Source: Paramarasmius palmivorus
Taxonomy: Eukaryota; Basidiomycota; Agaricomycetes; Agaricales; Marasmiaceae
Direction: 5' to 3'
Length of the DNA: 63,951 bases
NCBI GenBank assembly: GCA_037176845.1
Contig: JAYKXP010000211.1
Coordinates: forward strand, 1-63,951
The position numbers and the translations under genes are program-made. Below are positions 10,271 to 21,773 of the stretch, one piece after another; position 1 is the stretch's first letter, and each line of letters starts with the position of its first letter. The notes beneath the pieces were generated by a model. It did not search any database, was not told the DNA's origin, and saw nothing but the letters and a program-made list of their open reading frames with translations.

Positions 10271-13200
10271 ATGGACATTGACTCAGAAAGCTCAGGTTCT
10301 AACGCTGGAGATGAAGTGCGACATAATACTCTTCTTGTCTCCTTTTCCCGCTAATGCCAGTTGATGCCAGGCTTTTGAGATGGGGACATCCATGGCGGTA
10401 CATATCCATTCTATACTAAATCCACTTTCCTGTCTTATGGACGCCGACACATCAATGTAGGAAGGATCATCCTCCCGAAAGAGAAGGAACGATAGGGAAG
10501 ACACGCTTGATGCACACTCGCAACGGACGGGAGCTGCCAAATCTACCAACTCCAGCAAAATCCGAAGAGTTACGGATCCTACAACCTACAGGGAACTCAT
10601 TGAAGCCAAAAAAAAGCTTGAGGAGGCCAAGCAGGCAATGAGCGTACGTCTGTCGTCCATGAGATCCGAAAGCTTAAAGAACGACACCTGTTGACAGGAC
10701 ATGGAAAGGCATTTTCATGATGAGATCGAGGGTATGAAAGAGGCGAGTAAGTCTTTGATCCGCATAGTACATGTCTTATATCACTTCCAGAATCATCAAC
10801 AAGAGCTGATGAGCCAATGCGGTACTCTACTCCAATTACCATCAAACTAACCTGTTGACAATGTTGTCTAGGAGAACCTACGGAGGAACTGGTAAATGAG
10901 CGCGTAGTGGTATGTCGTGTACTTTGAGTTTCATGCGACGTCGTGAACTCACACTATGCGAAGAGGGAGCTGACTCAACAGACGGAGCTCAACAACACGT
11001 TGATGGCGACGATCCAAATGTTACAAAATCGGGTTGGAGAGTTAGATCAAGCCTATGCCACATACAAAGTAAGCTCCGACTCCCTTCTTGTTTTCAAACA
11101 TGCTCATATATCCTGACAGCGCGACTTCGATGCTATGAATGTACAGCTTTGTTCATGGGTCGATAACGGTTTCCCATCGGAACCAACTGCAGCTGCCGGA
11201 AATATGCGTGCATTACTCATGAAAGTACTCGAAATCCAGGCGGAAAGCAAAGATATGGTCAATGAAAAGGTGAATCGTCCACCAGTCAACACGAGAATCA
11301 CTAACAATCCGCCTCGTAGGTGCAATTGAAGAACGATCTACAGAAGACATCGGAGGCTCTGGGGAACTTGGAGGTTAGTTTCGCAGTACGCTCAACGACG
11401 ATACTCATATTGTGGTACAGGCAATCAGGCAGCAGGAGAGCGAAAAGATTGACACTCTTTTACAAACTATTCGCGATCTGAGAGCAGAAATCGAAGAAAT
11501 GAAGGTTTCTTCAGGAGCCTCCAAAGATTTAGCTCAGGAGAAGGTGCGTTGCATACTTTCTCACCTCCATAGACTTAGCGTTGGTAGTAGGTACTGCCTG
11601 AGGAGGGACCCTCTGACGGCGAGCGGGCATCAGCAGTACGTCAAGCATCAATTTTCCGGTTTTCTACACAGCTCATCCCTCGCAGGGAAGTATGGCAGCT
11701 CTAGAGGAAGAAAGGAATGCCTGGCACAAAGAGAAAGCAAAGCAAGAAGATGACTACTTACGACGCGTGGGCAAGCTTGAAAAGGAAGAAGACGCATGGC
11801 GTAAAGAAAAAGAAGAGCTAGATGCCGACTACACTCGACGTGCAGACGTGCTGGAGGTGGAGAGGATGGCATGGGATGAAAGAATGGAAAATCTAGAGAC
11901 CTTGGAACAAGAGAAGGAAGAGGCTCAACAAAATTGCGTCGCGGCAGAGGTAAGCGCATCCAAGACTCGGTTTCATGTGTTCCATTTTCATATGTCGAAT
12001 CACTCAGGAACGCTTGGAAACAGAAAGGAATTCGTGGAGGGCGTTGGCAGCTGATCATCAGCGAGAGATGGACAAGATCAAGGCAGAACTACAGGAACTA
12101 CTGCAGAGAGGCAAGATCGCACAATCACCTCAGGTATATCGAGCATCTTGCATTGTGCAGCTTGAATGTCTGATCGTTGCGCGTTTAGGAACCCTTCACG
12201 GTTTCGGACGAGGAGAGACAAAGATGGCAAGCTGAGAAGGCGGCCATGACAGCTGAATATCTGCGACATGTGCAGCTTCTCGAAGCAAATAGTCTGAAAT
12301 CAAAACAAGCCAGTGAAAATGAGCAGCGTAGGCTCCAAGTAGGCTCAATATGCAATGCAGTCTACCGATCAATTAATTTGTTGAACTCCTCATCTGTAGG
12401 AACTTATTGAATCTCTAAAGCATGACAAGCACACCCTAGAAGCAACACTAGAAGATTATCGTCGACATCTGAACGCCTTGGAAACCTCTGGGCAAGAATC
12501 AAGGACTCAGGCCAACAATATTGAGCAAGAACTTCGGGTATGTCGAACAATGCTTCTACTACAAGCTCAAGTATCTAATGAATATATATGCTCTAGGAGC
12601 GTCTAGCGGCTTTGGAGGCAGAGAAGAAAACCTGGTACACGGAAAGGACTACTTTGGAAACCGAACATCCGCCACGCGAGAAGATGAGCCAGGGATCAAG
12701 TGCTCAAGAACAGGGAAAAAAGGTCGAGGAGGAACTTCGGGTGTGTGCGACGATGTCGGTACCGCAAAGTTCGAAAATTGATGATAATGCTTTAGGAACG
12801 ATTAGCAGTTTTGGAGGAAGAGAAGAAAACTTGGGATGCAGAGAAGATTGCCTTCGAAGGTGAACGTCAGCAACGCGTAGAATCTTTCGAAGCAGAGAAG
12901 CAGAAGATCAGGGAGGAATCAAAGTCTCACGCAGACGCCGCAAAGGCACTTCAGGTGAAACAAACGCTGCTACCACAAGTTCCAAGCGCTAATAATCATA
13001 CCTTAGGATCGCCTAACTGCTTTGGAGCAAGAGAAGCAAACATTGCAAAAAGAGAAGGCAAGCTTGGAAGTTGAACATCAGCGACTCTCGGAGAGTTCTC
13101 AGGCCGAGGAAATCAAATGGAGCACCCAAACACGTGCTCAGGAAGAGCGGGAACGGGAACTTCAGGTTCGTCAGACGTTGTCGGCGAAATTGATTATCTG

Positions 13201-16200
13201 AATATCATATGATTAGAAACGTCTCGCGGCTCTTGCAGAAGAGAAGACCGCTTGGCAAACAAGGAAGCCGACTCAGGAAGGTGAACATAAACAACGTGTG
13301 GAGACTCTTGAAGCAGAGAAGGAGAAGATTAGAGCGGAATTAAAGGCTCAAGGAGACGAGGTCGCAAAGGCATTCCAGGTCGGTTCGAGTAACGCTACGG
13401 CGAGTCTAGGTGCTGATGGACATGCTTTAGGAACGCCTAGCGGCACTGGAGGCAGAAAAGCAAGCTTTGCAAAAGGAGAAAACAGCTTGGGAGGGCGAAC
13501 GTCAACAGAAGGATCAGAGCAGAGTAGAGTCAAAGATTCAGGCGGACTCGGCTGCAAAGGCACTTCAGGTGGGTGGAGTATCGCTACCGTAATCTCAAGT
13601 GTTCATGAACATGCATCAGGAACGCTTAACGGTGTTGACGGAAGAGAAGCACGCTTTGCAAACGGAGAAAATGAGCCTCGAAGCTATTCTCAAGGCCCAC
13701 GACATTCCTCTTACAGACCAGGATACCCAAAAACGTACTGATCGGCAACAGAGACTCCAGGTGGGTGAGATCTTACCGGCGAAACTGATATCTGACGATC
13801 ATATGATCAGGAACACCTCGCGGCCTTGGAGGGAGAGAAGAACACTTGGCAAAAGGAGAAGGCCACTTTGGAAGGTCGTGTGGGGGCACTCAACGCAGAG
13901 AAGGAGAAGATTAAAGAAGAATCGAAGGCTCAAGCAGACGAGGCTGCAAAGGCGCTTCAGGCAAGTCAAACATCACTACTGCGAGTTCGAGCACTGATGA
14001 ACACGGATTAGGAACACGTGAAATCGTTAACGGCAGAGAAGCAGGCGTTGGAAACGGAGAAAACGGCCCAGGAAGGTGACCATCAAAGACGTATCGAGGC
14101 TCTCGAAGCAGAGAAGGAGAAGATCAAAGAGGACTCAAAAGCTCAAGCAGACGAGGCTGCAAAGGTATTTCAGGTGATTTCAACGTCACTACTACGAATT
14201 CAAGTGCTGATGAACACGGATTAGGAACGCCTAGCATCGTTAACGGCAGAGAAGCAGGCGTTGGAAACGGAGAAAACGGCCCAGGAAGGTGACCATCAAA
14301 GACGTATCGAGGCTCTCGAAGCAGAGAAGGAGAAGATCAAAGAGGACTCAAAAGCTCAAGCAGACGAGGCTGCAAAGGTATTTCAGGTGATTTCAACGTC
14401 ACTACTACGAATTCAAGTGCTGATGAACACGGATTAGGAACGCCTAGCATCGTTAGCAGCAGAGAAGCAATTGTTGGAAACGGAGAAAACGGCCCAGGAA
14501 GGTGACCATCAAAGACGTATCGAGGCTCTCGAAGCAGAGAAGGAGAAGATCAAAGAGGACTCAAAGGCTCAAGCAGACGAGGCTGCAAAGGCGCTTCAGG
14601 CAAGTCAAACATCACTACTGCGAGTTCGAGCACTGATGAACACGGATTAGGAACACGTGGCATCGTTAACGGCAGAGGTCTCTGCCCTGAACACAGAGAA
14701 AATGAGCTGGGCCCAAGATGCATCAACCATGAAGGAGCAGTTGAAGGAAGCTCAAGATAACCTCATTGACGCGCAGGTACGTATTGCTAAAAAAAACTGA
14801 TACCGTATGATTCTTACGAAAATCATAAATCAGATGCAGCTTGATGCATTGGAGGGCAATCTGCGGACGCTCGAAAAGAAGCTAGCGGCTGAGATGGAAG
14901 CAAAGAAGGTATTTTCTAGCCGATCCAATTCTATCCTATCTCTCAGTTACACCACACTAGGGACTGGAGCGTGAGATTGGACAACTCAGGAAGGAATTTT
15001 CCAAAGCCAAGGTTCCTGTTCCTCACCACTCTGCAAATCACATCTAACTGCTTTCACAGGATAAACTCGGGGAGCTCAAGGATTCGAATAAGACTCAGAA
15101 AGAAGCATTTCAATCAGCCAAATCTGTCTATGAAGATAAGATACGAGAACTTCGAAGCGAAGTCGAGCAGTACGAAGAGGCTCAATGCCAACTACAAGTC
15201 TTGCGACACGAATTAGAGACATCGTCACAGGAGGTACAACGACTTCAGAGCGATAACCTGGAGTTGGTAGTGAGTGGACTCGACCATTGAACTGAGTTTT
15301 CTGCGAGCTCCCCTTTGCTTCACAGAACAAGGTTGCAAGTCTTCAAGATGTATTGTCCGCTGTGAACACAAGAGAACTATTTGAGGTGTGCTTCTCGGTC
15401 AATGACACCGTTCTACAAGGGCGCTGAACATGACATTCCCAGGCCGAACTCACCGCCTTGAAAGGAAAGGTGAAGACTCTGCAGGTACCCTCTGTATTCT
15501 TATCCTTCGGATTTCATGCTGCTCAATAGGTTTGCTTTTCATTACGCAGGAACAACTTACAGGTGCTCAAAAAGGGTGGAATGATGCGAAACGCACTATT
15601 AGGGTCCAGGAATCCGAAATGCAAGTGGGTTTGTTTTCATTTCTACAATTTCACGCCAGTTCCTCACCTCAATGTTGTTCAGAAATTGCAAGCTCAGAAG
15701 AAAGTATCAGACGATCATATTAAAGTACTACAGGTTTGTGCCAGTAAAGGTTACTCTTTCTCCCTACTCACTTCTTCCAGGCGCAGCTTGCTCAGGCAGC
15801 TAGCAGCACGTCGACTCCCATGCCCGCACAAACAGAGGATCTACAGAACATGGCAAAACAGGTGGAAGATTTGAAACGACAGCTAGATGAAGAGCGACAG
15901 GTTCGGACAAGAGTGTCACTGCTACGACAATACCGCATTGACTTTTTTTCAGGCAAACGCATCCCTTAATAAGGGCAAGGGACGTGCCTTCGACGTGGCC
16001 GCCGAGTTTCAGAAAAGTCGATTCGGATCTAGAGCATTGCGTGAAGCAGATATTCAAGATGAAATAAATAACGCGCAGCGTCGAGCCAAATATACGCTGG
16101 GCAAAACGATACCGGTTAGCCAGCTTTCGAATGTTACCAAGCCTAATCCGAACTTTCTTCCGATAGACCCCCAAATCATCAACAACCCCTATGGGTCCCT

Positions 16201-17549
16201 GGAATACCGCTACGAAGCGTTCACCATTTGTGAGTCACTCAAGTAAAATGGCATCTGTCACATCGTTTAATTATCGTCTGGTGGTAGCAAAGTAAACCTG
16301 GTGGTCAAGGCTCGAATGGACAAACTACACCTATGGACACCGGCGGTACCAATCATGCCGATGACGCAGAATCCGACAGAAGCAAGACTCTAGAACAATA
16401 CAAACAACTTGGAGCCAAAGAAGGGGATCCCGTATCACCGGGCCTGGCGAAGAATGCAATCAATGTGAGGTCTCTTATTTGACGAAGACCTGTCACTGTG
16501 CTGAAGACTACTAGAAATTGGCCCGGGAAATTCTTCATGAAGCTTTTCACGTAACATACTCTACGGAAATCTGGCTAAGACCAGGTGTCTCCCCGGAACG
16601 GCTGCAGCAGTTTCAAGCAGATCCAGAAGCCCACCCTCCCAAGATCCACGCTACGTGGCTAGACAAAACAGGTGTCACTCCCCAAAGCCTTCGGCTATCG
16701 GCCTGGAACAAACAATTGACTTTCCAATTGAGTCTCCTGGCTGGCGATGTTGTGAGACAGTGTCCCGACAAGACCATGTTTGGTGAAGGTACCATAGACT
16801 GGCATTCGCTTTTCGAAAGGCGACTCGGCGAGGTTTACGTAGACATCTGCCAAGGTCTTCCGCGAGACGAATACGAAGAACGAATGCCTCAGCTTATCAT
16901 GGCCCGTGTCGTCCGGGAGCACGCCAAAAAGAATGTGTCAAACAGCCATGTATCAATTCGAGTTGCGGTAATCACAGTGTTCTGATCTTCGGAATAGTGC
17001 CGCTGACAAGACACTTTCTCTTCTCAGAAACATCGAAGCCGATTGGCCATCGCCGGCAAAATGTGCAGAAACAGGAGGGAGAACAAGAATGCAGAGGAGC
17101 GAGAGTTTTTCGAACATATCTTGATGCTGACCGAGCACCTTGGTCACAATGGCATGTCTGACGAGGAATCTGCAGATGAAGAGGTGCAATCTTCATCTTC
17201 AACATTCAAGGAACGGAGACATCTTAAGCATGTACTCATTGTTCCATGGCGTCACCCATCTATCCGACAGCTGTACCAGGGTCTCGACGGGATTCCTGGT
17301 GTTGAAAACTCGATTTTCCGACAAACCGGTCGTACTACGAAACTTCCTAGAGTTCGAGTAGAGCAGAAATCGAAACGAGAACCTCCAAAGGGACTTGATC
17401 GTAGCGTCTTCAATCCGACTTACCTGAACAAGCTCAAGGATTACGAAGAACATGCCCTGAAGATAACCAATGGTTCCTTCGCACTTCGCGAATTCCAACT
17501 CGATAATTACAGATACGAATATGATGGTTCAGACGTAGACGACCTTTGA
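10271..17549 (+). CDS. Very long multi-exon coiled-coil protein with conserved C-terminal domain
   Basis: Starts MDIDSESSGSNAGDE (exon 10271-10315), then 10371-10397, then 10461-10643 with a basic RKRRND motif that could be a nuclear signal. About 40 exons follow, nearly all encoding charged Glu/Lys/Gln heptads. Exons at 12597-14700 are a tandem array (separate entry). After 15.9 kb the coil ends (NKGKGRAFDVAAEFQKS) and a non-coil domain begins. The last exons read REILHEAF, then WDKTGVTPQSLRLSAWN-type sequence, then GMSDEE, WRHPSIRQLY and FRQTGR, ending at a TGA at 17547. I estimate 1,600-1,750 residues. The C-terminal domain is shared with the gene remnant at 17880-18830 and I cannot name it. 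A scaffold or filament role is only an inference from the coil. Confidence 0.7.
12597..14700 (+). repeat. Tandem array of exon-intron units (11 units, last ones 213 bp)
   Basis: Units start at 12597, 12796, 13007, 13217, 13431, 13620, 13811, 14012, 14225, 14438 and 14651, each right after an AG acceptor. The complete late units are 213 bp: a 162-bp exon (54 codons, phase 0 at both ends) plus a 51-bp intron. Each exon begins ERLA-L-AEK or a variant (EHVKSLTAEK) and ends KA-Q/KVFQ. Early units are diverged and slightly shorter or longer; units at 14012, 14225 and 14438 are almost identical, so the 3' end of the array is the youngest part. Confidence 0.9.
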
Positions 17550-17879
17550 CAGTGCGTTATCCACCTTTTTGCTCAGTGACTATTTACTAATCATGCATCG
17601 TAACCCAGATGCTATGTGTCTTCGCGCGAGAGGGTTTGAATGTAAACAGTGTAACGATATGTATTCAATGATGACGTTCTAAATTGTTCATGAACTACAC
17701 AATAAGTAGCACAGGATACAAAGAGCGGCGACGAAATACAGTGCTGCAAGTACCCGAAATAGTGACATGCGTCCTGATTTGACAATGGTTTGAGAAACGA
17801 AAGACTCATTGACCCTAATTCGCCGTCTCGGCAAAAACCTATTCGTTATCGCAAGGAATCAGCTTGAAAACTGTAGAGC
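17550..17879. other. Convergent intergenic gap
   Basis: 330 bp between the tail of the coiled-coil gene (+) and the tail of its truncated paralogue (-). No gene seen. Confidence 0.5.
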
Positions 17880-18835
17880 TCACCTAGATATTGAGTAGTC
17901 TTCCGGGCCCAGTTGCACCTTCTCCTTATCACCTCGTTGCATCGCTAGAAGGTATGACGGCCGATAGAAAGTCGGAGACAACGCTGGTGGGGGTTTGCGC
18001 TCTGAAAGACGATGAATGGCCACACGCCGCCTTCGATGACGCCCCGATTGATTGAAGATGTCTTTCTCTAAACTTCTGGTGTCGTCGACCTTCTCGAACA
18101 GTCTTCGGAAATCGGGATGTCGAAAATCAAGGTCATGCACAAATGTGACTTGTTCGTCGCATTCGATCCCCTCTTCTTCATCAGACATGCCATCCGCGTT
18201 CAGCTGTGAGAGAGATCGGAGAACAAAGGCCCATAGATCCTGCATTTTTTCGTCGTTAGCTTCTCGCGAGTACTTTTGCATGGTAGCAGCGATCTGCATG
18301 CGGTATTGTAATTTCTGAAGACGCATGAACATACGTATGTCAATATAACTGTAGAATCACATACTCGATGCCTAGCAGGGGACAAGTCTCTTTCTGCATA
18401 CGCCCTCTGATCAACATCTGTCCCCCTGGCTGCAGCGCTTCGGAGGATTCGATGGATACGCTCCTGGAAGAACTGATGCCAATCGAGACCCGCAAACTGG
18501 GGGGAGATTACTTCTCGTTGTGCTTTCATGGCCAACCGGTGGATCAAAGATTGGTTCCAGGGAGACATTTTCATCTCCTCGAGGGTATGACCGTTGAGAT
18601 CTAGCTTCTCTGCGAGGGTTCCAGGGCCATATAGTTGCGGATCTTCATGATACCGGGCCAGACGATCCAAGCTGATTGAACAGCGAGAGGCGTCTGTTAT
18701 GTTGCAACCAAAAGCATCGTATATAATTTGACGGCCAAGACTCTGCCCAACAACCGATCAGAATATTCATGGCAAACGAGGAAGGTGAGCTCACATTGAG
18801 GGTGTTTTGTATTTCGTTGCGGTGGCCCATACGAA
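17880..18835 (-). pseudogene. 5'-truncated paralogue of the coiled-coil gene's C-terminal domain
   Basis: Exons 17880-18314 and 18365-18742, plus part of an exon at about 18790-18835, match the last exons of the 10271-17549 gene at protein level and in intron positions. QSLGRQIIYDAF aligns with KLAREILHEAF; MSPWNQSLIHRLA with LSAWNKQLTFQLS; GMSDEEEG with GMSDEESA; FRHPDFRRLF with WRHPSIRQLY; FNQSGR with FRQTGR. The reading frame is open to the TGA at 17880. Nothing of the coiled-coil half is present: sequence upstream of about 18836 is the dispersed repeat. I read this as a truncated copy, though a short gene with a start inside the repeat cannot be excluded. Confidence 0.65.
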
Positions 18836-18837
18836 AG

Positions 18838-19280
18838 AAATCGGAAGACAGCAAAGTAAACCGTGGTAGTCGGGTGCTATCCGACTTTTCCACGACGTGA
18901 ATATTTGACTCCCGACTTGTTTGAGATGGGGCCGTGCTGTCGTCGTGTGCACTCCATGCGGACCGATGAAAGAAGTGTGGCCTTGACGCCAACTTGACGC
19001 TGCCTTGAGGCTTGAGCTTGATGCATGATGGTTGATGTCGGACGGGAAGAAGAGAAACCGAGCACAATGACGCAATGCGAGGAGACTTGAAGCTTGAAGC
19101 TTGAAAAAGTCGGTCTAGCCGAGTCTTGCCAAAACGACTTTTCAATGTTAATAAAACTTGGTGGTAGCGTCTCCAGTCCGCTCGATTGTGCGATCCTGCT
19201 AGAACGTCTTTTTCCTGGGCTTGAAGCTTGACGGATATCGATCAGGGCTTTGGGCTTAGCATGTCGGACCCTGAAATCTA
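18838..19280 (-). repeat. Dispersed repeat, copy 2 (inverted)
   Basis: Reverse-complement copy of the repeat at 7433-7830 and 26690-27040. It starts at AAATCGGAAGACAGCAAAG and carries the CATGGAGTGCACACGAC word. Its far end (CTTGACGGATATCGATCAGG to GTCGGACCCTGAAA) matches the segment at about 26840-26895 of copy 3. About 110 bp near 19110-19220 have no counterpart in the other copies. The left edge coincides with the point where the truncated paralogue loses homology. The following 19281-19662 holds no gene I can support. Confidence 0.7.
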
Positions 19281-19662
19281 TGAGGGTCCCCGTTGGACAA
19301 AATTATCACGCTCACACCCACGTTCCGGTCCTCGCTTCCGGCCGTTCATCTCATCGACATCCTCCAAATTCCAAACATCTTCAATAGCCAGCTTCTTCCT
19401 CAATGCTTCGTTCGCTCCAAGAGTAGATTGGGTACGTCATTTTACCGAAGCTCTTTTCCTCCCTTTGATTATCTCTCTTTTCTATACCAGACGAAGCACA
19501 AAATTACAATAGTGACGCCGCAAGATATCATTTTTTGGATGTACATACTTACCAGTAATCTACTTGGAGAATACATGGAGTTACTAGAGGCTCTCCTTTA
19601 GTGCAAGCAAAACCCGGAGATCTGAACCGCATTATTCAAATTTTTCCACGACGACATCCAAC

Positions 19663-20715
19663 ATGGCTGAAGATCCTCTGTTTACGCCGATTCTCCACCG
19701 ACTTCGACAAGCGTATCGGTCTCTGTGGAATTGTGGATCGGGTTTTGACCACAGTAAGTGGGAACGAGACGAAGTTGAGGGATACTAGCAGCCGCTGCTT
19801 GGGGCTTTTTCAAAGGGTACAGCAGGTACGTTACCTTTTCTTGTATGTTGGACAAAGCTGACAGCCTGAATATCCTCTAGTTCTCTAGAGTTTTCTCCGA
19901 AGACGAATACCGGATTATTTGTTCCAGTATCACAAGCATGGTCGACACTCGAGGAACTGGCATGCCTTGCTGCTGATCCTCCAGACGAAACCTTTCCGAT
20001 TTGCTTGCCAGATCCAGGACCCGAATATGCTGGGTCTGGAATGCCCTATGTAACTGTTCGTGGACCAGGAAGACCAAGGATCAATGTTGCTTGCCCTTGG
20101 TGTTGAAATGCGCCGCCAAACACGTCTCGTAGATAGTCATATTCGAACAATTCGACGTCGCGCATTACAGCAAGGACTTGTTCTACCAGGTCAACCTGTT
20201 TATGTTGTATTTGAGTACGAGGGCACGTCGTACGCATTCATCAATCTTCCTTGGGCGCTCAGTCAGACATTTCAGATTCAGACTTGGATCTAGTGATGTT
20301 CCAGATTCTACGGGACTTTCCCTCTTTTGGACGGCGGCTCATTCATGGTCATCTCAAATACATAGGTTTGCATATCCCAAGATCAAGGATTGATGCATCG
20401 TGTCGTCGTGTCGTTGGTTTACCACAACAATCATTTGGTCTTCGACGTATTGCAAGGAGGATCTACTCTATTGCCAACCCTGATGCACTTTGGCATCACG
20501 ATGTCCAGTGAGCTCTACAGTCTTTGCAACCGGCTTCCGAATGTGAATACTGATCTGTATATCATGAAGGCCTCATCAAGTACAAGCTCGTAATCCACGC
20601 GTTCGTTGATGGCTATTCACGAATGGTTATTGGTATCAAAGCGAGCAACAATGATGCAGCATCCACTGTTCTTGACTTGTTTGTTGAGTCAATCGAACTC
20701 ATGAATGTCCTAGCC
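19663..20715 (+). pseudogene. Relic of an 'integrase-core' DDE transposase
   Basis: Ordered pieces of a transposase family common in mushroom genomes appear in shifting frames: MAEDPLFTPILHRLRQAYRS; GLFVPVSQAWSTLEEL; VTVRGPGRPRI; MRRQTRLVDSHIRTIRRRAL; SDLDLVMFQILRDFPSFGRR; RSRID, ALWHHDVQ followed by a stop; then VIHAFVDGYSRMVIGIKASN. The catalytic-core word normally HHDGQ is HHDVQ followed by TGA, and at least two frameshifts separate the blocks. It is therefore not functional. No terminal repeats were recognised. Confidence 0.6.
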
Positions 20716-21773
20716 GAACGAGAGTCGGAGACTATTACATGGATTGGATTTTCACGTTGTGGTCGCATATTATGAGTATGAGATGGCCTCCGGACAGATG
20801 CTTGTATTGATATTGAAACATCCTGTGCTACAGGCCTGAATATGCACTCTCTTGGGACGGCAAAGGCAAGCGATTTCTCGCCACGAGGTCTCGTTCCTGA
20901 CGATATGATAGGACGTCTTACTTCACCTCCTATTCTCCTCCGAGAGCTCACAATACGTTTTGTTGATCACTTTCGCGATCTTCAGCTCAGTCACTTCCTC
21001 AACCATGAAGTTCCTCAATTTCGAGAGCTTCTATTCTGCATCTATCCGTCCTCACTCCGACTCGGAATACTGACGTTGCAATGGATTATTCCCATGTCAT
21101 TTACACGGCCAGGACCACTTCGCGAAGGGCTGGAGTCATTTCTTACCCGCACGTCATCTTCTCTAGACCAGTTTGTTGTCTTAAACCGGGTTGATTCATC
21201 ATACTTTAACCAAATAGATCTCCCACTCATGATGAAGCAGTGTAGAGTCTGGGGCTGTTTCGAGATAATACGTCAAGTAGCAAACAGGCTGTAGTTATGA
21301 CGACTCTATATGTGTGTGCCATTTCGTTTCTCCGTCGCTGCCGTTTGGGTTGTATTTGATTAAGTACGAAAAATCTAGATGCGACTCCGTACATGAATTT
21401 TAGTAAGTCGAAGGGTGGTGTCTTCCCTCGGCATTTCGAAGCACTTTGGCTTTCATGAGAGCATGAAAAGCCGATTGAAAGTTATCATTATAGGACATTA
21501 AATCAGCTGCAGTGCCGTATAGTCTTCTCGAGCACAATCACCTGTCTCTATGTATGTGGCTGATGCACTTGATTCGTGCACCTAACCCCTATAACCACTG
21601 CGCGCAGGATGCCAGAATCAAAAGCACTGTGCGCACTTTGCGACCACGTATACTTCACATTTCGAGTAGCATACTACGAGTAGTGCTAGTGAACATGGAT
21701 CGTCTATATTATTACAGCAATAAAAGTCGCAATTATACATTCCTAGGTTCACGTTCTACGGAGGATTGCTAAG
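20716..21773. other. No supported gene; perhaps tail of the transposase relic
   Basis: One 150-codon open frame (20842-21294, +) has no motif I recognise and lies where the C-terminal part of the relic transposase would be. The rest is non-coding. Confidence 0.3.

Noticed and set aside
12597..14700. CRISPR-like or minisatellite array
   Set aside because: The period is 213 bp with coding exons and spliceable introns; it is a gene-internal duplication, not a CRISPR array.
21042..21294. Part of a 150-codon frame as a C-terminal transposase exon
   Set aside because: Position fits, but the sequence does not show the expected tail motifs; called only as unresolved.
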